Of a stretch of 38,317 nucleotides of DNA, positions 14,420 to 23,395 are shown piece by piece. The translations under genes were made by a program, and so were the position numbers. Under the pieces are notes generated by a model, which saw only the letters and a program-made list of their open reading frames with translations, ran no database searches and was not told the origin of the DNA. The first letter of the stretch is position 1. Every line of letters starts with the position of its first letter. This DNA comes from Candidatus Poribacteria bacterium. Its GTDB lineage: Bacteria > Poribacteria > WGA-4E > GCA-2687025. The stretch covers positions 1 to 38,317 of the forward strand of contig JAPPNK010000009.1 in the NCBI GenBank assembly GCA_028818695.1. Reading direction: 5' to 3'.

Positions 14420-16240
14420 GTGAAGAAACCGCTTCAACGGCGGCGGTGGGAACGATGGCTGCGCCAGCGCGGTTTGACAATGCCGACGCTCGCGCTTCTC
14501 ATCAGCGTCGTTCTTTTCTTCCTGCTCTTTCTCGTTTACCCGATCGGGTATATTCTGCGCGAGGCGTTTTTCTTGGGCGGAAGCCTGAACGTCGGCTTCT
14601 TTCTGCTAGACCAGCAGGAAACGCGGGAGATTGTCAACAGCGTTCTGCTCGCCCTTGCGACAACCGCGGCGACAACGCTCATCAGCCTTCCCCTCGCGCG
14701 CCTCATGACGCGCTGGTCGTTCCCCGGCAAAAGCGTCATACAGGGCGTCCTACTCGTGCCGCTGATCATGCCGCCGTTTGTCGGCGCGGTCGGCGTCCAG
14801 CAGCTGTTCTCGGAGTTCGGCTCCGTCAACATGATCCTCATCAAGATGGGGCTGATGGACTGGTCAACAACCATCGACTGGTTCGGCGGAAGCGACGTCA
14901 GCAAATTCTGGGGCGTCGTCTTTCTCGGCACGCTCCATCTGTACCCGATCATGTACTTAAATGTTGCCGCCTCCATGTCGAACGTCGACCCGACGCTTGA
15001 AGACGCGGCGCGCAACCTTGGCGCGGACAGGTTCACCCTCTTTCGAACCGTCACGCTGCCGCTCATGATGCCTGGATACTTCGCCGGCGCCATCCTCGTC
15101 TTTATCTGGTCGTTCACCGACCTCGGAACGCCGCTCATGTTCGATTACAGAGACGTTGTCGCCGTGCGGATCTTTGACGCGAGCAAGGAGCTCGCGACCT
15201 CGCAGAGCGCCTACGCCCTTGTGGTGATTGTGATCGTCCTGACCGTCTTTTTCTTTTACCTTGCAAAAAAGCTGACAGGCTCCAAATCGAGAGCGGGGCT
15301 TCCGCGCGGACACACAGGTTCCCGCGAACGGCCGGCGCGCGGCTGGCAGCTTCCGCTCATCTACAGCGCCATACTCGGCATAACGTTCATTGCGACGCTT
15401 CCGCATATCAGCGTCGGACTCACCTCCGCCGCCGAAGCGGGGACCTGGTCAGGCTCGCTTTATGAAGAGATCGAGTGGAAAGGCAGCATTCTTCCGCGCA
15501 ACTTCACCGGCGAACATTACAAAGCCGTCTTCGCGGCGGACGAAGGCGGCCAGGCGTTCCAATCGGAAGGGTTTCAGAGCGTCCAAAACAGCTTCAAATA
15601 CTCGGTCGCCAGCACCGCCGTCGACCTGATTCTCGGCGTCGCCTTGGCGTGGCTGTTGACGCGGCGCAACATCCCGTTTCGAAACCTGCTGGACGCGACC
15701 GCCATGCTCCCGCTCGCGCTGCCGGGCATCGTCATAGCGTTCGGTTATGTCGGCAGTTTCGGCGTCGGTCCGTTCCGCGAGGACGCGATTTTTGGGTTCA
15801 TGAATCCGCGCGTGAACCCGTCTTGGCTGCTCATCATCGCCTACGCGGTCCGCCGTCTGCCGTATATGATGCGCTCCGCTTACGCCGGCTTTGAACAGAC
15901 AAGCGTCACGCTGGAGGAGGCGTCGCAAAATCTCGGCGCCAGCCCGGCGCGGACGCTCTGGAAGATCACGATGCCGCTTGTGACGGCGAACCTGATTGCG
16001 GGAGCCATTCTCGCTTTCTCGTTCGCCATGCTGGAGGTGTCCGACAGCCTTATCATCGCCGGTCTGCGCTCCGGCTACGATCCGATCACGAAGGTGATCT
16101 ACCGCCTCTCGACGCGGCTGGGCGACGGCCCGTATGTGGCGAGCGCGATGGGCGTCTTTGCGATGGGGCTGCTGGCGGTTAGCCTGCTTGTCGCGGCAAA
16201 GGTACTCGGCAAACGCATGGGCGACCTGTTCCGCGCCTAA
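14420..16240 (+). CDS. ABC transporter permease, two fused domains (FbpB/ThiP-like)
   Basis: A 606-aa inner-membrane permease made of two binding-protein-dependent permease domains. Each has the EAA loop that contacts the ATPase: EDAARNLGADRFTLFRTVTLP (first half) and EEASQNLGASPARTLWKITMP (second half). About twelve transmembrane helices are visible. The start is GTG at 14420 with GAGGA upstream. The partner binding protein precedes it, but no ATPase gene follows; the next plus-strand gene is a methyltransferase. The ATPase must be encoded elsewhere or be shared. Confidence 0.9.
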   Translation: MKKPLQRRRWERWLRQRGLTMPTLALLISVVLFFLLFLVYPIGYILREAFFLGGSLNVGFFLLDQQETREIVNSVLLALATTAATTLISLPLARLMTRWSFPGKSVIQGVLLVPLIMPPFVGAVGVQQLFSEFGSVNMILIKMGLMDWSTTIDWFGGSDVSKFWGVVFLGTLHLYPIMYLNVAASMSNVDPTLEDAARNLGADRFTLFRTVTLPLMMPGYFAGAILVFIWSFTDLGTPLMFDYRDVVAVRIFDASKELATSQSAYALVVIVIVLTVFFFYLAKKLTGSKSRAGLPRGHTGSRERPARGWQLPLIYSAILGITFIATLPHISVGLTSAAEAGTWSGSLYEEIEWKGSILPRNFTGEHYKAVFAADEGGQAFQSEGFQSVQNSFKYSVASTAVDLILGVALAWLLTRRNIPFRNLLDATAMLPLALPGIVIAFGYVGSFGVGPFREDAIFGFMNPRVNPSWLLIIAYAVRRLPYMMRSAYAGFEQTSVTLEEASQNLGASPARTLWKITMPLVTANLIAGAILAFSFAMLEVSDSLIIAGLRSGYDPITKVIYRLSTRLGDGPYVASAMGVFAMGLLAVSLLVAAKVLGKRMGDLFRA

Positions 16241-16308
16241 CGGCGATACGCTCATGCGATGGTATTCATAAAAACCCTTTTACGACAGCGATGAGCGCGG
16301 CGGGTGCC

Positions 16309-16482
16309 TCAAGCGTCCAGAGGCTCCTCGTAGGACCCTTGGTATGCCGACGGAGTGTGCCGTGTCTCGCATTGCCGGCAAAGCGCGGTCTGCTTTCCGC
16401 GGTCTTTCCCGCAGTTTATGATCCAGTTGGATCCGCAGTGGATGCAACGAATGTCATGACGGTATGAGCGTGGGCGAGGCAT
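16309..16482 (-). CDS. Small zinc-ribbon protein (IS1 InsA N-terminus-like)
   Basis: This 57-aa frame encodes C13-x-x-C16 and C35-x-x-C38 around WIINCGKDRGKQTAL, the pattern of the zinc ribbon at the N-terminus of IS1-type InsA and related transposase subunits. CAGGAG lies eight bases upstream of the ATG. The helix-turn-helix and catalytic domain are absent and there are no flanking inverted repeats, so this is either an independent DNA-binding mini-protein or the remnant of an insertion sequence. It lies opposite the neighbouring genes in a 380-base gap that otherwise looks empty. Confidence 0.65.
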   Translation of the reverse strand: MPRPRSYRHDIRCIHCGSNWIINCGKDRGKQTALCRQCETRHTPSAYQGSYEEPLDA

Positions 16483-16622
16483 ACGCGATGCTCCTGTTGA
16501 ACCAATTTAAATCCGATTCTACCATCGCATGAGCATACCGCCGTCCGTTTTACGCCTGCGCAATTCCGGGCGATACATGGTAACCTGAAAAGGTCAATCG
16601 CGCTTTCTGCAGGAGAGGGCAG

Positions 16623-17924
16623 ATGAACGAGAAACGCCCGCCGCTTAATTTCGCCTCGCAAACAATCTGGACGGGCGACAACCTGGACATCATGCGCGGC
16701 ATGAACTCCGACAGCGTCGACCTGATCTACTTAGACCCCCCGTTCAACAGCAAGGCGAATTACGCCGCCCCCGTCGGAAGCAAAGCCGCCGGCGCCGCCT
16801 TCAAGGACGCCTGGGGACTGGACGATGTGAAGCTGGTCTGGCACGGCGAAATCAAGCATGAATACCCTAGCCTCTACGCCCTCTTGACCGTGACGCGCGG
16901 CATACACGGCGATTCCATGATGAGCTACCTGATCTACATGGCGATCCGCGTCATGGAGATGCGCAGGCTGCTGAAACCGGACGGCTCCATCTACCTCCAT
17001 TGCGATCCGACGGCGAGCCATTATCTGAAACTGCTGATGGACGCCGTTTTCGGGAAGGAGAATTATAGAAACGAGATCGTCTGGGCGTACACAGGTCCAG
17101 GGTCGCCCAGAATCCGCCAATTCAACCGCAAACACGATGTGATCCATTGGTACTCCAACAGCAAGACAACATGGACATTTAACCGCGAGGAAATGCGTGT
17201 TCCTTACAAAGATCCGAATCAAAGACCCCGAAAAGCCTTTGACACCGGCGGCGCCTTCAAGCCAGAAAACATTGAAAAAATGAGGCAGCGGGGAAAGGTC
17301 TTGGAAGATTGGTGGCCAGGCATCGCCCTCGCCGTCCGAAGCTCGAAAGAGCGGACAGGCTATCCGACGCAGAAGCCGTTGGCTCTTTTGCGCCGCATTA
17401 TCCAAGCGTCCTCGAACGAGGGCGGTATGGTTTTGGATCCGTTCTGCGGCTGCGCGACGACATGCATTGCCGCCGAGCAGCTCGGCCGCCGTTGGGTCGG
17501 CATTGACATCTCGGAGAAGGCGGCGGATCTTGTAAAGTTGCGGCGGCAGGAGGTCGCGCCGATGTTTCAAAGCGCGCATCGAACCGACATACCGAAGCGC
17601 ACCGACCTAGGCAAGATCCCCAGATACAACTGCGCCGAAAACCGCCTCTCTCTTTACGGGGAGCAGGGCGGTTACTGCAACGGGTGCGCGGCGCATTTTG
17701 AGCCGAGGGATCTGCGGGTGGATCGTATCGTTGCGAAGGCGAAGGGCGGGAACGACCATATCAGCAACCTGCAGCTGCTGTGCGCGTCATGCAAAGCGGC
17801 GAAGGGGCAAAAGTCGCGCGAGGAGCTGATCATGCTGTTGACCGACAAGGGCTGGATCAAGCGGCGGCAGGAGATCATCGCCAACGGAAATCGCCGTTTC
17901 AAACAGGCGCCGCCCAACCGATAA
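16623..17924 (+). CDS. DNA methyltransferase (beta-class N4/N6) with C-terminal HNH-like domain
   Basis: A 433-aa fusion. The methyltransferase part has motif IV DPPF (residues 38-41), then, after the presumed recognition region (about 150-240), the TQKPLALLRRII segment (249-260) and the SAM-binding motif DPFCGCATT (272-280): beta-class order. The tail (about 340-400) is an HNH-type zinc module with C352-x-x-C355 and C387-x-x-C390 and the GGNDHISNLQLLC core, but the usual catalytic His after Asp367 is Arg368. GGAGAGGG precedes the ATG. No separate restriction enzyme adjoins it. It may be a solitary regulatory methylase, or a self-contained system if the nuclease part is active. Confidence 0.88.
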   Translation: MNEKRPPLNFASQTIWTGDNLDIMRGMNSDSVDLIYLDPPFNSKANYAAPVGSKAAGAAFKDAWGLDDVKLVWHGEIKHEYPSLYALLTVTRGIHGDSMMSYLIYMAIRVMEMRRLLKPDGSIYLHCDPTASHYLKLLMDAVFGKENYRNEIVWAYTGPGSPRIRQFNRKHDVIHWYSNSKTTWTFNREEMRVPYKDPNQRPRKAFDTGGAFKPENIEKMRQRGKVLEDWWPGIALAVRSSKERTGYPTQKPLALLRRIIQASSNEGGMVLDPFCGCATTCIAAEQLGRRWVGIDISEKAADLVKLRRQEVAPMFQSAHRTDIPKRTDLGKIPRYNCAENRLSLYGEQGGYCNGCAAHFEPRDLRVDRIVAKAKGGNDHISNLQLLCASCKAAKGQKSREELIMLLTDKGWIKRRQEIIANGNRRFKQAPPNR

Positions 17925-18023
17925 CTCCTTTTTAGAGCAACAAAAAGCGCGCTCTCTTCGTATCATTAAACAGGCGCGCAGGCGTCGTATGACGAAGAAC
18001 GGCGAAGGCAGAGAAGGGTACGC

Positions 18024-19289
18024 ATGGACAAGTTGGCGATACGCGGCGGAAAAGCGCTTGAAGGCTCCATACAGATCAGCGGCTCCAAAAACGCAAGCCT
18101 GCCAATAGCGGTCGCGGCGGGCATCCTCGGCGCGTCCGAAAGCCGCATCCATAATGTGCCGAACCTGCAGGATATACACACGCTCATGGGCGTGCTGCGC
18201 CATCTAGGCGTCGAGATCGAATATGCGGACGGGACGCTGCATGTGGGGGCGTCGCCGCGGCTGAGCGTAGAGGCTCCGTACGACCTCGTGCGGCGTATGC
18301 GCGCGTCGGTGTATGTTCTGGGTCCGCTGCTGGCGCGGTTTGGCAGGGCGCGGGTGTCGTTTCCCGGCGGCTGCGCGATCGGCGCCCGTCCGGTCGACCT
18401 GCACCTGCGCGGGATGGAGGCGCTCGGCGCGTCGATACGGATTGAGCATGGGTATATTCTCGCCGAGGCGGATCGTCTGCGCGGGGCGCGGTTCAACCTC
18501 GAAGGTCCGCGCGGAGCCTCGGTCGGCGCGACGGCAAACACGCTCATGGCGGCCGTCCTGGCGGAGGGTCATACAGAAATAGAGTGCGCGGCGATGGAAC
18601 CGGAGATCGCCGACCTAGCCGATTTTTTGACGCAGATGGGCGCCAAGATCGACGGCGCGGGAACGCCCGTCATATCGGTCGAAGGCGTGAGCAAACTGCG
18701 CGGAACCGAATACAAAGCCCCGCCCGACCGCATCGAGGCGGCGTCGTACCTTGCCGCCGGAGCCATCACGCGCGGAAATGTGCGCATACTCGGCGCCGAG
18801 CGGAAGCATATGGGCGCCGTTCTCGGCAAATTAACGGAAGCGGACATCTGGATCGACTGGACGGGCAACGACGCGCAGGTGACGGTTCCGAACGGCATCC
18901 GCTCCGTCGATGTGGAGACCGCCACATACCCCGGCTTTCCGACCGACGCGCAGGCGCAGTATATGGCGCTGATGTGCCTTGCGGAGGGGCGGTGCGAAAT
19001 CGCTGAGAACATTTTCACGGAGCGTTTCATGCATGCGCTGGAGCTGCAGCGCATGGGGGCGCAGATTGCGGTGACAGGCAGCCGAGCGGTTGTGACAGGC
19101 GTTGAGAGCCTCACGGGCGCGCCCGTCATGGCGTCCGATCTGCGGGCGGGGATGGCGCTTGTGCTGGCGGGGCTTGCCGCTAAAGGCGAAACGGTCGTCT
19201 CAAGGGTGTACCATATCGACCGAGGGTATGAGCGGATTGAAGAGAAGCTGGCGGCAGTCGGCGCCGACATTCGCCGCATCCGAGAGTAA
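18024..19289 (+). CDS. murA: UDP-N-acetylglucosamine 1-carboxyvinyltransferase
   Basis: Cytoplasmic enzyme for the first committed step of peptidoglycan synthesis: transfer of enolpyruvate from PEP to UDP-GlcNAc. 421 aa with the catalytic Lys22 in SGSKNA and Cys117 in PGGCAIGARP. Because the Cys is kept, the enzyme should be fosfomycin-sensitive. GAAGGG lies five bases before the ATG. The C-terminus has the classic RVYHIDRGYERIEEKL motif, part of which is duplicated downstream at 19692-19732. Confidence 0.97.
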   Translation: MDKLAIRGGKALEGSIQISGSKNASLPIAVAAGILGASESRIHNVPNLQDIHTLMGVLRHLGVEIEYADGTLHVGASPRLSVEAPYDLVRRMRASVYVLGPLLARFGRARVSFPGGCAIGARPVDLHLRGMEALGASIRIEHGYILAEADRLRGARFNLEGPRGASVGATANTLMAAVLAEGHTEIECAAMEPEIADLADFLTQMGAKIDGAGTPVISVEGVSKLRGTEYKAPPDRIEAASYLAAGAITRGNVRILGAERKHMGAVLGKLTEADIWIDWTGNDAQVTVPNGIRSVDVETATYPGFPTDAQAQYMALMCLAEGRCEIAENIFTERFMHALELQRMGAQIAVTGSRAVVTGVESLTGAPVMASDLRAGMALVLAGLAAKGETVVSRVYHIDRGYERIEEKLAAVGADIRRIRE

Positions 19290-19309
19290 GAGAGCGGCGA
19301 TGCGTCCGT

Positions 19310-19680
19310 CATGCTGTCATTCGCGCGTTTCTCTCCGCGTCATTCCCGCGAAAGTGGGAATCCAGAAACCTCCCAGACATCCTCCACATTCCAAAACAGC
19401 TCTAAAATCAAAACCGTCGTCTGTAGAGACCGCCATCCTGTAAATCCTAGTTCAGAACCTTCTATATCTCCGCTCCCGCCTTTGTGGAAATGACAGTCAG
19501 GCTGGCAAAGCTTTTTCCACAGACCTATGTCTTTAGTTGGGACATATCGGCGGGAGGATGCGGACGGTTTATGCGGAGCCTCTAGATTCCCGCTTGCGCG
19601 GGAATGACGAGGAGGGGCGTGGAAATGACGAGGTATGGGCGCGGGAATGGCGATCTTGGCAAGCGGCGCCTTTTCCAAAA
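19310..19680. repeat. Array of degenerate repeats between murA and hisD
   Basis: The spacer contains at least three elements: a palindrome ATTCCCGCGAAAGTGGGAAT (about 19340-19360); a copy of the CCACATTC...TAGAG repeat (19378-19437); and a truncated copy of the 162-bp MITE-like repeat beginning GACC at 19522, with AGTTGGGACAT at 19534 and ending near GGCGCCTTTTCC (19676). It lacks the right inverted end. No independent gene is seen. Confidence 0.75.
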
Positions 19681-19691
19681 TAGAAAAGCCC

Positions 19692-19732
19692 GTCTCTAGG
19701 GTGTATCATATGGAGCGGGATGAGCGGATTGA
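19692..19732 (+). pseudogene. Duplicated fragment of the murA 3' end
   Basis: GTCTCTAGGGTGTATCATAT and the following bases up to GAGCGGATTGA resemble murA bases 19197-19240 at about 35 of 41 positions, with one 3-base gap. The encoded peptides are SRVYHMERDERI and SRVYHIDRGYERI. The copy sits at the far side of the repeat array, just before hisD, so the array lies between two copies of the murA tail. Confidence 0.65.
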
Positions 19733-19760
19733 CAAGGCGCTCATGAGAGAAAGGCGCTTT

Positions 19761-21086
19761 ATGGAAGCGGAAACCGCGCAGATTGTCCAGTATCCGAGCG
19801 AAGAGGCGCAGGCAGTTTTGCGCCGATTGTCGCTGCGGGGGCGCATTGAGGACGACGAAATCCTAACGACCGTGCGCGAAATTATACGGCAGGTGCGCAA
19901 GAACGGCGACGCCGCCGTCCTGGAGCTGACGAACCGCCTCGACTGCCCAGGCGCCCCCATCCGCCGGCTGCGCGTCTCCGACGCCGAGATAGACGCCGCC
20001 TATGAGTCGATTTCGGACGAGCTGCGGTCGGCGATGCGGCTCGCCGCGGAGAACATCCGCCGTTTTCATGAGCGTCAAAAGGCGTCCTCATGGTTTGTGG
20101 AAGAAGCGGACGGCGTTGTTTTGGGGCAGTATGTGCGCCCTCATCGGCGGGTCGGCGTTCTGGTTCCGTCGGCGAGCGCGCCGCTGTTTTCATCGCTCAT
20201 GATGGCGGCAGTGACGGCGAAGGCGGCGGGAGTTGAGCAAGTAGCGGCGGCGGCCGCCCCGCGCCGATGCGGAACGCTTCATCCAACGATTCTGGCGGCG
20301 GCGCGCGTGTCGGGCGTGGACGAGCTCTACGCATGCGGCGGGGCGCAGGCGGTCGCCGCAATGGCTTACGGCATCGACTCGATTCCGCGCGTCGACAAGA
20401 TCGTGGGCGCCGGAAATCTGTACTCTCAACTGGCAAAAAAAGAGGTATTCGGCGCGGTGGATGTCGACAAAATCGCAGGACCGAGCGAAGTGCTGATCAT
20501 CGCCGACGAGACGGCAGACCCCCGTTACGCCGCCGCCGATCTCATCTCTCAAGCGGAGCATCTAGACGACTGCTCTGCCGTTCTGGCGACCGATTCGGCG
20601 GAGCTGGCGCAGGCGGTGAAAACGGAGCTGGCGCGTCAAACGGCGCGCCTGCCGAGGCGCAAAACCATTGAGGCGGCGCTGAAAAACTGGGGCGTCCTGT
20701 TCGTCGTTCCGAGCATGGACGCCGCCGCGGAGCTGTCCGACGAGATCGCGCCTGAGCATGTTGAAATACACGCCGCAAACGCGCATGAGATCGCGGGTCG
20801 GCTGCGCCATGCAGGAGCCGTTTTCATCGGAGAGTACACCCCAGAGGCGGTGGGCGACTACGCCGCCGGACCGAACCATATTCTGCCGACGGGCGGCGCG
20901 GCGCGTTTCTCCTCCTCCATGACCGTCTTCGACTTCATCAAACGCTCCAACTTTTTGTCTTATACCAAAACGGCGCTGCGCGGCATGGTTAAACCTGTCG
21001 AAACGCTCGCCAGGGCGGAGGGGCTGGAAGGGCATGCCGCCGCCATGCGCGTCCGCTTCTTAGACGACCTTTCGGAGGATGTATGA
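19761..21086 (+). CDS. hisD: Histidinol dehydrogenase
   Basis: Zinc enzyme that oxidises L-histidinol to histidine in two NAD-dependent steps, the end of histidine synthesis. With the ATG at 19761 the protein has 441 aa, close to the family norm, and GAGAAAGG precedes the start. The same frame is open back to 19635 but that part is repeat sequence and the murA-like fragment. Zn ligands Q264, H267, D366 and H425 and the catalytic pair E332-H333 are present. The stop overlaps the hisC start (ATGA). Confidence 0.96.
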   Translation: MEAETAQIVQYPSEEAQAVLRRLSLRGRIEDDEILTTVREIIRQVRKNGDAAVLELTNRLDCPGAPIRRLRVSDAEIDAAYESISDELRSAMRLAAENIRRFHERQKASSWFVEEADGVVLGQYVRPHRRVGVLVPSASAPLFSSLMMAAVTAKAAGVEQVAAAAAPRRCGTLHPTILAAARVSGVDELYACGGAQAVAAMAYGIDSIPRVDKIVGAGNLYSQLAKKEVFGAVDVDKIAGPSEVLIIADETADPRYAAADLISQAEHLDDCSAVLATDSAELAQAVKTELARQTARLPRRKTIEAALKNWGVLFVVPSMDAAAELSDEIAPEHVEIHAANAHEIAGRLRHAGAVFIGEYTPEAVGDYAAGPNHILPTGGAARFSSSMTVFDFIKRSNFLSYTKTALRGMVKPVETLARAEGLEGHAAAMRVRFLDDLSEDV

Positions 21087-22144
21087 ACGCCGCGCCGTTG
21101 CCTAAAGCGATGCGGGACGACCTGCGCGGCTTGCGCCCTTACCATGTGGAGAAGCCGCCGGGAGCCGTCCGATTAGACGCGAACGAAAGCCCGTTCGACC
21201 TCCCGCCGACGCTCAAGGCGGAGCTGGCGCAGGCGCTCATGGACGCGCCGTTGAACCGCTACCCCGACGGACAGGCGCTGGAGCTGAAACGCGCGCTCGC
21301 CGAGAGCCTGAATGTGGACGCCGCCCAGATTGCGGTCGGCAACGGCTCCGACGAGCTGATTGCCGCGCTCATCACGGCGCTGGCGCGGAGCGGCATGCGC
21401 GTCGTGTCGCCGACGCCCTCCTTTTCGATGTACCGCATCTCGGCGCAGGTCGCCGGCGCGGAGTATGTCGGCGTTCCGCTTTTAGACAACTTTGAGCTGG
21501 ACGAGGAAGCGGCGCATGCCGCCGTCTCGCATGACGGATGGAGCCTTGTTTTTTTGAGCTATCCGAACAATCCGACCGGCAACTGCTGGGACAGGGAAGC
21601 GATCCTGCGCCTCGCGGAGCGGGAGCGGACGATCGTCGCGGCGGACGAGGCGTATGCGGAGTTTTCGGGCAAGACCTTTTTAGACAGCCTAAGCCCCAAC
21701 CTGCTCATCCTGCGGACGTTTTCAAAGGCGTTCGGGCTGGCGGCTCTGCGCGTCGGATTCATGGTCGGCGGGGCGGAGTGGGTTGAGTGCATCGACCGCG
21801 TTCGCTTGCCGTATAATGTGAACGCTTTTTCGCAGTTGGCGGCGGCGGCTCTCTGGCGCCGGCGCGGGTATGCCGCGAGCCGCGTCGAGGCGATCCTGCA
21901 TGAGCGGGGGCGCGTATTTAAGGCGCTGGAGGCGTCGCCGCTGTATGAACCGTTTCCGACGGAGGCGAATTTTATCCTGTTCCGCGCGTTGAAAGGCGGA
22001 CAGGCGGCGTTTGAACAGGCGCTGGAACGGGGCGTCCTGCTGCGCAATTTAAACAAGCCAGGACCGCTCCAAGACTGTCTACGCGCGACGATTGGGTCGC
22101 CCGCCGAGAACCGGCTGTTGATGGAAGCGCTGGACATCGCATGA
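21083..22144 (+). CDS. hisC: Histidinol-phosphate aminotransferase
   Basis: PLP enzyme that transfers an amino group from glutamate to imidazole-acetol phosphate. The 353-aa protein has the fold-type I landmarks NNPTG (162-166), D188-E-A-Y191 and the PLP lysine K215 in FSKAFGLA. Coupled to hisD by a 4-base overlap and followed by hisB. Some HisC homologues act on aromatic amino acids; the his operon context supports HisC. Confidence 0.95.
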   Translation: MNAAPLPKAMRDDLRGLRPYHVEKPPGAVRLDANESPFDLPPTLKAELAQALMDAPLNRYPDGQALELKRALAESLNVDAAQIAVGNGSDELIAALITALARSGMRVVSPTPSFSMYRISAQVAGAEYVGVPLLDNFELDEEAAHAAVSHDGWSLVFLSYPNNPTGNCWDREAILRLAERERTIVAADEAYAEFSGKTFLDSLSPNLLILRTFSKAFGLAALRVGFMVGGAEWVECIDRVRLPYNVNAFSQLAAAALWRRRGYAASRVEAILHERGRVFKALEASPLYEPFPTEANFILFRALKGGQAAFEQALERGVLLRNLNKPGPLQDCLRATIGSPAENRLLMEALDIA

Positions 22145-22199
22145 TTGTTGAAAGGACGCGGGGCGGACGTTGATGAACGAAAATGAACGAGAGAAGCGA

Positions 22200-22790
22200 A
22201 TGAGCTCAAGAACGGGGCGCATCGAACGGCAAACGCGCGAAACAAAGATCGTCCTGCAGATCGACATGGACGGAACGGGCAAAAGCGGCGTCTCAACCGG
22301 CGTCGGATTTTTAGACCATATGCTGGAGCTGTTCGCCGCGCATGGCTTCTTCGACCTGCATATCGAAGCGGAGGGCGACACGCATGTGGACGATCATCAC
22401 ACGGTGGAGGATGTCGGCATCTGCCTCGGTCTAGCGGTTGTGGAGGCGCTGGGCGACAAGGCGGGCATCCGCCGTTTTGGCGGAGAGACGGTTCCGATGT
22501 ACGAGGCGCTCGGCTCTGTTTATGTGGACATCTGCGGGCGTCCATTTTTAGATTTTCGCGCGCCGCTTGAAGGCGGAAAGGTCGGAACCTTCGATGTGGA
22601 ACTGACGGAAGAGTTTTTCCACGGCTTTGTCAACAACAGCGGCTCCACCATGCATGTCGATGTTCCCCGCGGACGCAACGCCCACCATATCATCGAGTGC
22701 ATTTTCAAGGCGTTTGGTCGCGCGTTGAATCAGGCGTCCCGCATCGACCCGCGCGTTCAGGGCGTCTTGTCGACGAAAGGGAGCTTGTGA
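22200..22790 (+). CDS. hisB: Imidazoleglycerol-phosphate dehydratase
   Basis: Manganese-dependent enzyme converting imidazole-glycerol phosphate to imidazole-acetol phosphate. Metal-binding motifs GFLDHMLELFAAHG, DDHHTVED and GRNAHHIIE are intact. The ATG at 22200 gives 196 aa and a family-like MSSRTGRIER start; an in-frame ATG at 22173 would add nine polar residues and cannot be excluded. No phosphatase domain is fused, unlike enterobacterial HisB. The stop overlaps the hisH ATG. Confidence 0.95.
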   Translation: MSSRTGRIERQTRETKIVLQIDMDGTGKSGVSTGVGFLDHMLELFAAHGFFDLHIEAEGDTHVDDHHTVEDVGICLGLAVVEALGDKAGIRRFGGETVPMYEALGSVYVDICGRPFLDFRAPLEGGKVGTFDVELTEEFFHGFVNNSGSTMHVDVPRGRNAHHIIECIFKAFGRALNQASRIDPRVQGVLSTKGSL

Positions 22791-23395
22791 TGATCGCTGT
22801 CATCGATTACGGAATGGGCAATTTGCGCAGCGTTCAGAAAGGCTTCGAGCATATCGGCGCGCAGGCGGAGATTGTGCGCGATCCGAACCGAACAAAGGAC
22901 GCCTCGGCTCTTGTCCTGCCGGGGCAGGGCGAATTCGGCAGCGCCATGCGCGAACTGCGCGCCGGCGGAATGGACGAGGCGGTTCTAGACTTTATACGCG
23001 CCGGGAAGCCGTTCATGGGCGTCTGCATCGGCTTGCAGGCGCTGTTCGAATCGAGCGAGGAGGCGCCGGAGACGCCGGGGCTGGGCGTCCTGCCCGGCGT
23101 CGTGAAGCGGTTTCAGCCAGGCTTGAAGATACCGCATATGGGCTGGAACCAGCTGGAGCTGCGCTCGCGCCCCCCGCATTTACGGGATGTGAAGGAGGGC
23201 GACTATGTCTATTTTGTCCATTCATACTACGCCGCTCCCGCTCAAGAATCGGATGTCGCCGCGGCGACGGAGTACGGGGAGCGGTTCGCGTCGGCGGTGT
23301 ATCGGGAGAACATCTTTGCGTCGCAGTTTCATCCTGAAAAAAGCCAGTCGGTCGGGTTGAACATCCTGCGCGCTTTTGCGGAGCTGGCAGAATGA
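22790..23395 (+). CDS. hisH: Imidazole glycerol phosphate synthase, glutaminase subunit
   Basis: Class I glutamine amidotransferase that supplies ammonia to HisF. 201 aa; the nucleophile Cys79 sits in GVCIGLQALFE and the His-Glu pair in FHPEKSQ. The start ATG shares one base with the hisB stop. HisF, its obligatory partner, and hisA are not in the window, so the his genes are split. Confidence 0.95.
   Translation: MIAVIDYGMGNLRSVQKGFEHIGAQAEIVRDPNRTKDASALVLPGQGEFGSAMRELRAGGMDEAVLDFIRAGKPFMGVCIGLQALFESSEEAPETPGLGVLPGVVKRFQPGLKIPHMGWNQLELRSRPPHLRDVKEGDYVYFVHSYYAAPAQESDVAAATEYGERFASAVYRENIFASQFHPEKSQSVGLNILRAFAELAE

Noticed and set aside
14376-14423. 15-codon frame overlapping the permease start (GTGA)
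   Set aside because: It might be a leader peptide, but it is too short to support. It also shares a 16-base match with 31242-31257 inside the DUF6785-type gene, which I judge to be chance.
16416-16661. 81-aa frame on the minus strand before the methyltransferase
   Set aside because: It overlaps the zinc-ribbon gene in another frame and the methyltransferase start; only the zinc-ribbon frame has a recognisable motif and ribosome-binding site.
19310-19680. Possible CRISPR-like array
   Set aside because: Repeats differ in length and spacing and belong to palindromic dispersed families; no cas genes are present.
19635-19760. N-terminal extension of hisD
   Set aside because: The extension is translated repeat sequence plus a murA-like fragment; the ATG at 19761 has a ribosome-binding site and gives the family length.
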